Positions 13,613 to 16,882 of a DNA stretch of 16,882 bases are shown here, in pieces. Source of the DNA: an uncultured Porphyromonadaceae bacterium (GTDB lineage Bacteria; Bacteroidota; Bacteroidia; Bacteroidales; Muribaculaceae); NCBI GenBank assembly GCA_905198125.1, contig CAJKBH010000051.1, positions 1 through 16,882 on the forward strand. The letters are read 5' to 3'. Under the pieces are notes generated by a model, which saw only the letters and a list, made by a program, of their open reading frames with translations, was not told the origin of the DNA and made no database searches. The position numbers and the translations under genes were made by a program. The stretch's first letter is position 1, and each line of letters begins with the position of its first letter.

Positions 13613-14376
13613 TCTTGGGTAGCTGATCGTTGAACTTGGTCGGAAGTTTTGCCGAAACGACGTTCGCGGTTAGTATAATGTATGAGAGCCTGTTGGAAGT
13701 CGGCTTCGCTGAAGTCGGGCCAGAGAACAGGGGTGAAGTAGAGTTCGGAGTAGGCAATCTGCCAGAGGAGGAAATTGGAGATGCGCTGTTCGCCGCCCGT
13801 GCGTATCAGCAGGTCGGGGTCGGGCATGCCGGCTGTGGATAGGCGGTCGGCGATGTCGGCGTCGGCGATGGATTCGGGATTGAGGCTGCCTTCGGCGGCG
13901 AGTGCCGCTATTTCCCTGACGGCGCGGGTTATCTCCCAGCGCGAGGAATAGCTGAGGCAGAGGTTCAGGTTTAGGCCGTCGCACTGCGCCGTGAGGTCGC
14001 GGCCCTCGAACAGATTGAGCCGCACCGGCTCGGGCAGGCGGTCGATGTCGCCGAGGAGGTTGATGTGCACGTTGTTGTCGCGCAGTTCAGGGGCTTCGCG
14101 CAGGATGGTCTCGCCTATGAGGTGCATCAGAACGTCCACCTCCTCGGCGGGGCGGTTCCAGTTCTCGGTGCTGAAGGCATAGAGGGTCAGGTGCTTGATG
14201 CCGAGGTCGGAGGCGTATCGCGTGATGCGGTTCACGGAGTTGACGCCCTCGGAGTGGCCCGTGGTGCGGGTCTGCAGGCGCTGCCGGGCCCAGCGGCCGT
14301 TGCCGTCCATGATGATGGCTACGTGCTGCGGCAGTTTGTCGGGCGTGATGCCCGGTATGGTTCGTTTGGGTGTCAT
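13609..14376 (-). CDS. uppS: Isoprenyl transferase / undecaprenyl diphosphate synthase
   Basis: 255 residues, normal length. Cytoplasmic, membrane-associated cis-prenyltransferase that adds isopentenyl units to farnesyl diphosphate to make the C55 carrier for peptidoglycan and surface glycans (family knowledge). Motifs: HVAIIMDGNGRWA (18-30) with catalytic D24, TGHSEG (39-44), LTLYAFSTENWNRP (63-76), LCLSYSSRWEI (139-149), and DLLIRTGGEQRISNFLLW (188-205) leading to E211 in YSELYFTP, the Mg-binding glutamate equivalent to E. coli E213. It starts 9 nt after the porG stop and its TGA overlaps the bamA ATG (ATGA), giving coupled translation with the barrel insertase. Confidence 0.96.
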   Translation of the reverse strand: MTPKRTIPGITPDKLPQHVAIIMDGNGRWARQRLQTRTTGHSEGVNSVNRITRYASDLGIKHLTLYAFSTENWNRPAEEVDVLMHLIGETILREAPELRDNNVHINLLGDIDRLPEPVRLNLFEGRDLTAQCDGLNLNLCLSYSSRWEITRAVREIAALAAEGSLNPESIADADIADRLSTAGMPDPDLLIRTGGEQRISNFLLWQIAYSELYFTPVLWPDFSEADFQQALIHYTNRERRFGKTSDQVQRSATQE

Positions 14377-14385
14377 CTGCGTGTG

Positions 14386-15087
14386 TTATTTATACATTTT
14401 TCTTGGAGTGTGGTAATTGCAGGCCGCGCAGCGTTTGCTGAATTCGTAGCTTACGGTAAAAGTCAGGGTGGAGTACCAGTCGGTGTTCTTCATGAACGCC
14501 GATTTGATGCCCTGGGGGTCATCGAGCAGCGGGCCGTCGAGTTTGTCTGTGAAGGTTTTCTTCATCAGGAACTCGAGACCGAGGTTCCACCGGCGCGAAG
14601 GCTTGTACTTGAAGCCGATGCCGAGCGGGATGGTGAACGCGGCGCTCGATTTGCCGCTTGCGGTGAAGGCCGTGAGGCTGATGCCGGCCGTGATGTACGG
14701 GGTCCAGCGTTTCAGCTTGCGGTAGGTCTCGCCCATGCCGTAGTTGAAGAAATGGAACTCCACGCTCTCGCCTATCTCATAGAAAGTGGTGGAAAACTTG
14801 TAGTTCTCGTGCGTGGGGAACACGTCGTCCATCTGCGCGGAATTGCCGCGGAGACCGCCGACATAGAAGTTGGTCTTGAAGTTGAAGCGGGGATTCCAGA
14901 TGTAGCGGAACAGGACCTCGGCGTTCCACGACGGGTTGCGCCACAGGTTGGCGTTGTTGGCGTCGCCGAGATAGCCGGTCATGCCGATGCCGCCGCCTAT
15001 GTCGAAGCGGTAGTCTTCCTGTGCGCGCAGGGCCAATGAACCCGACGCGGCCGACAGCAAGAGGATTATGGCTATGACCTTCCGCAT
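14386..15087 (-). CDS. porG: PorG-like outer-membrane beta-barrel protein (DUF6089)
   Basis: 233 residues. Signal peptide at about 1-22 (MRKVIAIILLLSAASGSLAL, ending near RAQ). The mature part alternates hydrophobic and polar residues as in a small barrel. It opens with DYRFDIGGGIGMTGYLGDAN, a DUF6089/PorG signature, and includes WNAEVLFRYIWNPRFNFKTN and NLGLEFLMKKTFTDKLDGP, the last a typical late-strand motif. PorG is an outer-membrane part of the type IX secretion apparatus in Porphyromonas, but homologues also occur in species without a clear T9SS, so the role here is uncertain. Placement directly before uppS-bamA is the conserved Bacteroidetes arrangement. It follows the DUF6242 gene after 3 nt. 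Confidence 0.85.
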   Translation of the reverse strand: MRKVIAIILLLSAASGSLALRAQEDYRFDIGGGIGMTGYLGDANNANLWRNPSWNAEVLFRYIWNPRFNFKTNFYVGGLRGNSAQMDDVFPTHENYKFSTTFYEIGESVEFHFFNYGMGETYRKLKRWTPYITAGISLTAFTASGKSSAAFTIPLGIGFKYKPSRRWNLGLEFLMKKTFTDKLDGPLLDDPQGIKSAFMKNTDWYSTLTFTVSYEFSKRCAACNYHTPRKMYK

Positions 15088-15090
15088 TTA

Positions 15091-16596
15091 TCAGATTATG
15101 GGGGTGAAAGTGAGGCGGTTCAGCACGCCGCGCCAGATGGTGTTGTACAGCTTGCCGTCCGGACCGTAGCCGCCAATCAGGTAAATGTACGGGCAATCCC
15201 ATGAGATGATGCCGCCCTCCACCTGCCAGGGAATGCGCTGCACGGTGTTGGTCTTGAACTCGGTGGACCAGTTGTCGGACAGGTCGGCGTCGAGCTTGGT
15301 CGACACCACGATGTTGTCGCAGCCCCACATGGCGGGGATGCAGTCGGGCAGCTGGAGCGAGGTCTTGCCCAAACGCCAGCTTACGCCGTTGTCGTACGAG
15401 ATATAGACGTTACGGTTGATGGAATTGTCGGCTTTGCGACCGCCTATCAGCATCCATACGCGGAACTCCTCGTCGCCGGTGTTCTGGATGTTGCGGCGGT
15501 AATAGTAGTAGGGGATGATGGACGCCTGTTCCAGCGCATCGATGTCGCCGTCGTTGAGGCATATCCATTCGGCGCCGTCGAACGCCCATGTGGCGGGGCT
15601 GAGCTTGCCGTCGGTCTTGACGCCGCCCATGAAGAACGCCACTGGCGACAGGGTCCATTTGTTCTGCAGGGTCACGAAGTTGGAGAATCCGTCTACGGGG
15701 AAGTCGGCGGGAAGTTCCTTCTCGTTCAGGTTCAGCATGGGATACTGGGCGAACAGGCGTTTGTCGCCGTCCATGCGGATGCCGACGATGGTTTCCAGAT
15801 ACGGGCCGATTACGTTCTCCCAGGTCTGGCCGGTGGTGGACCAGGTGGCCGCCTGGTCAGAGCTTTGCCACAGCTCGCCGGAGTCGGAGAGGAGGTAGAT
15901 CTTGTCGCCGGCCACGGAAAGGGACTCGATGCGCGGAGTGAACGGCAGATGGGCTGCTCCGGACTCCACATTCTCCTGAAACGCATCGTCGGAGCGGGCG
16001 AAGGTATATGCGCCGTCGGCCTCGCGTATCAGCGACACGGCCACGCCGTTGTCGAGCAGCACCGTTTTCTGAGCTGTCGGGTCGGGACGCAGCGATGGGA
16101 GCGGGCGCACGTTGGCTTCGTCCCAGCGCAGGGAGTCGGCGTATTCCTTATGGACATTCAGACGCACGCGGTATTCCTTCTGCATGTCGCCGTATTTGAG
16201 CAACAGGCTGACGCGGCCGGTGTAGTCGATGGAGTCGCCGGGATTCTTCTTGTAGTCCACGCGGCCGGTGCGTGTCGTGCCGCCGTCCATGATGACCAGT
16301 ACTGAGTCCACCGCCGAGTTATAGCTGATGGAGGTGACGAGCTTGGAGACATCCACGCCGGGGCGTATGGAGTCGGCGTTGAAAATGACACCGTTGTTGA
16401 GGTCGATTGAGAAATATGCGGTATCCGAGGCCGTTCCGGATTTCTCCGAAGGATAGCGTACTGAGAATCTGGTGACGGCGAGGGTGCCGTAGTCGACATA
16501 TACGGAAGTAGTAGAACTGTCCTCGTTGCATGATGTTGCGACAAGGGGCAATATGGCGGCTATAAGCAAGCCTCGTATGATTGAAAAGAAACGCAT
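15091..16596 (-). CDS. DUF6242-like surface or periplasmic lipoprotein
   Basis: 501 residues from ATG 16596. The signal peptide MRFFSIIRGLLIAAILPLVA ends in a lipobox-like ATSC, making C23 the lipidated cysteine; NEDSSTTS follows. The rest is rich in beta strands: an N-terminal domain (about 25-170, with DTAYFSIDLNNGVIFNADSI) and a beta-propeller-like C-terminal domain with kelch-like pieces (RVWMLIGGRKADNS, YIYLIGGYGPDGKLYNTIWR) and Asp-box-like turns (DSGELWQSSDQAATW, ISYDNGVSWRL). I recall DUF6242 proteins at exactly this site before porG in Bacteroides. Function unknown; probably an envelope binding protein. An in-frame TTG lies 39 nt upstream, but the likely promoter falls over it, so the ATG is preferred. 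First gene of the envelope operon. Confidence 0.82.
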   Translation of the reverse strand: MRFFSIIRGLLIAAILPLVATSCNEDSSTTSVYVDYGTLAVTRFSVRYPSEKSGTASDTAYFSIDLNNGVIFNADSIRPGVDVSKLVTSISYNSAVDSVLVIMDGGTTRTGRVDYKKNPGDSIDYTGRVSLLLKYGDMQKEYRVRLNVHKEYADSLRWDEANVRPLPSLRPDPTAQKTVLLDNGVAVSLIREADGAYTFARSDDAFQENVESGAAHLPFTPRIESLSVAGDKIYLLSDSGELWQSSDQAATWSTTGQTWENVIGPYLETIVGIRMDGDKRLFAQYPMLNLNEKELPADFPVDGFSNFVTLQNKWTLSPVAFFMGGVKTDGKLSPATWAFDGAEWICLNDGDIDALEQASIIPYYYYRRNIQNTGDEEFRVWMLIGGRKADNSINRNVYISYDNGVSWRLGKTSLQLPDCIPAMWGCDNIVVSTKLDADLSDNWSTEFKTNTVQRIPWQVEGGIISWDCPYIYLIGGYGPDGKLYNTIWRGVLNRLTFTPII

Positions 16597-16623
16597 TCTA
16601 TGGTGCTTCTTGGTTACAAACTG

Positions 16624-16631
16624 CAAATTTA
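16624..16631 (-). promoter_or_regulatory. -7 promoter element of the envelope operon
   Basis: TAAATTTG on the minus strand (16631-16624) matches TAnnTTTG exactly. The predicted start near 16617 leaves about 20 nt before the ATG at 16596. The upstream DNA is AT-rich but has no clear TTG at -33. Confidence 0.5.
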
Positions 16632-16708
16632 GCAAAATTTAGGGATATAATAGCTTAAAAACGGAAATTAATGTTTTTTAAGTGTCCGGAAGGGTGAGGG
16701 AAAGGAAG

Positions 16709-16746
16709 AAAAAAGAGGCGGGCGCGCCCCGGAAAGGGGCGCACCC
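16709..16746 (-). terminator. Intrinsic terminator of the gene entering from the right edge
   Basis: On the minus strand GGGTGCGCCCC (16746-16736) pairs with GGGGCGCGCCC (16730-16720) over a 5-nt loop, an 11-bp GC-rich stem with one G-U pair. A T run of six (16714-16709) follows. It lies 70 nt after the stop at 16816 and about 78 nt before the envelope operon's promoter element. Confidence 0.8.
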
Positions 16747-16786
16747 GGGATGGGGGAGTCGAAGCTGTCCCTCCGGTGCAGAACAG

Positions 16787-16799
16787 AACGGCTCCGCGA
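16787..16799 (+). repeat. Possible partial member of the palindromic repeat family (copy E)
   Basis: AACGGCTCCGCGA matches the right half of copies A-D exactly, in the same orientation relative to minus-strand genes. It lies 17 nt after a gene stop. The left-half hairpin is replaced by unrelated sequence. A 13-nt match could be chance, so confidence is limited. Confidence 0.45.
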
Positions 16800-16815
16800 C
16801 TCGGCAGGCAGATCC

Positions 16816-16882
16816 TTATGCGGCCTTGCGGGCTTCGACCACAGTGACAATGCGGGTTACTTCGGCTTGGACTCGCAGTAGA
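16816..16882 (-). CDS. C-terminal end of an unidentified protein (cut by window edge)
   Basis: Minus-strand reading frame open from the right edge to TAA at 16818-16816, coding LLRVQAEVTRIVTVVEARKAA as the last 21 residues. The amphipathic, helix-like pattern, the absence of stops and the strong terminator 70 nt downstream support a genuine gene end. Too short to identify. Confidence 0.5.
   Translation of the reverse strand, partial: LLRVQAEVTRIVTVVEARKAA

Noticed and set aside
14065..15039. Plus-strand open frame (324 codons) opposite uppS and porG
   Set aside because: Spans two well-supported minus-strand genes and their junction; composition is a mirror of their codons. Not a gene.
16597..16635. 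TTG start 13 codons upstream for the DUF6242-like gene
   Set aside because: It lies upstream of the predicted transcription start, and the MRFF start gives a clean lipoprotein signal peptide.

Overview
The window looks like chromosomal core-genome DNA from a GC-rich member of the order Bacteroidales, most likely Muribaculaceae-like; the family level is inference. Three things support this. The run DUF6242 lipoprotein - PorG/DUF6089 - uppS - bamA - ompH - ompH - murI is a Bacteroidetes signature. Several intergenic regions carry the Bacteroidetes -7 element TAnnTTTG, some with a TTG/TTTG about 20 nt upstream. Most start codons lack a clear Shine-Dalgarno sequence. Every gene but one is on the minus strand, so transcription mostly runs from high to low coordinates.

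Right block (about 16.6 kb down to 9.65 kb) is a cell-envelope cluster. It starts with a lipoprotein, then the outer-membrane protein PorG, the undecaprenyl diphosphate synthase UppS (lipid carrier for peptidoglycan and glycans), BamA (outer-membrane protein insertase) and two Skp/OmpH-type periplasmic chaperones. A perfect 16-bp hairpin terminator at 9651-9684 closes the block. The extreme right edge holds the last 21 codons of an unidentified gene and its own terminator.

Middle block (9.65-8.2 kb) holds murI (glutamate racemase) and a small TPR gene. Both are bracketed by copies of a short repeat with a perfect hairpin (8238, 8641, 9533, and a variant at 9579), and a possible partial relative lies near the right edge at 16787. 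A six-run G-rich tract abuts the murI start codon. This is the least explained part of the window.

The only plus-strand gene (7729-8184) encodes an unrecognised basic 150-residue protein with its own TAACTTTG promoter element. It diverges from tRNA-Asp(GTC), which has a strong Bacteroidetes promoter and a strong intrinsic terminator.

Immediately beyond that terminator runs aroQ - O-methyltransferase - rbfA - LolC/E-like permease. The left block (4.4 kb to 1) is a tightly overlapping chain: an Lrp/AsnC regulator, a large YfhO-type membrane protein, a small protein resembling a degenerate methyltransferase, and xerD, which runs off the left edge lacking only its stop region. No CRISPR array, insertion sequence or prophage was seen. 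No multi-gene undescribed system is evident; the novelty candidates are the repeat family, the G-rich murI leader, the orphan plus-strand gene and the terminator between tRNA-Asp and aroQ.
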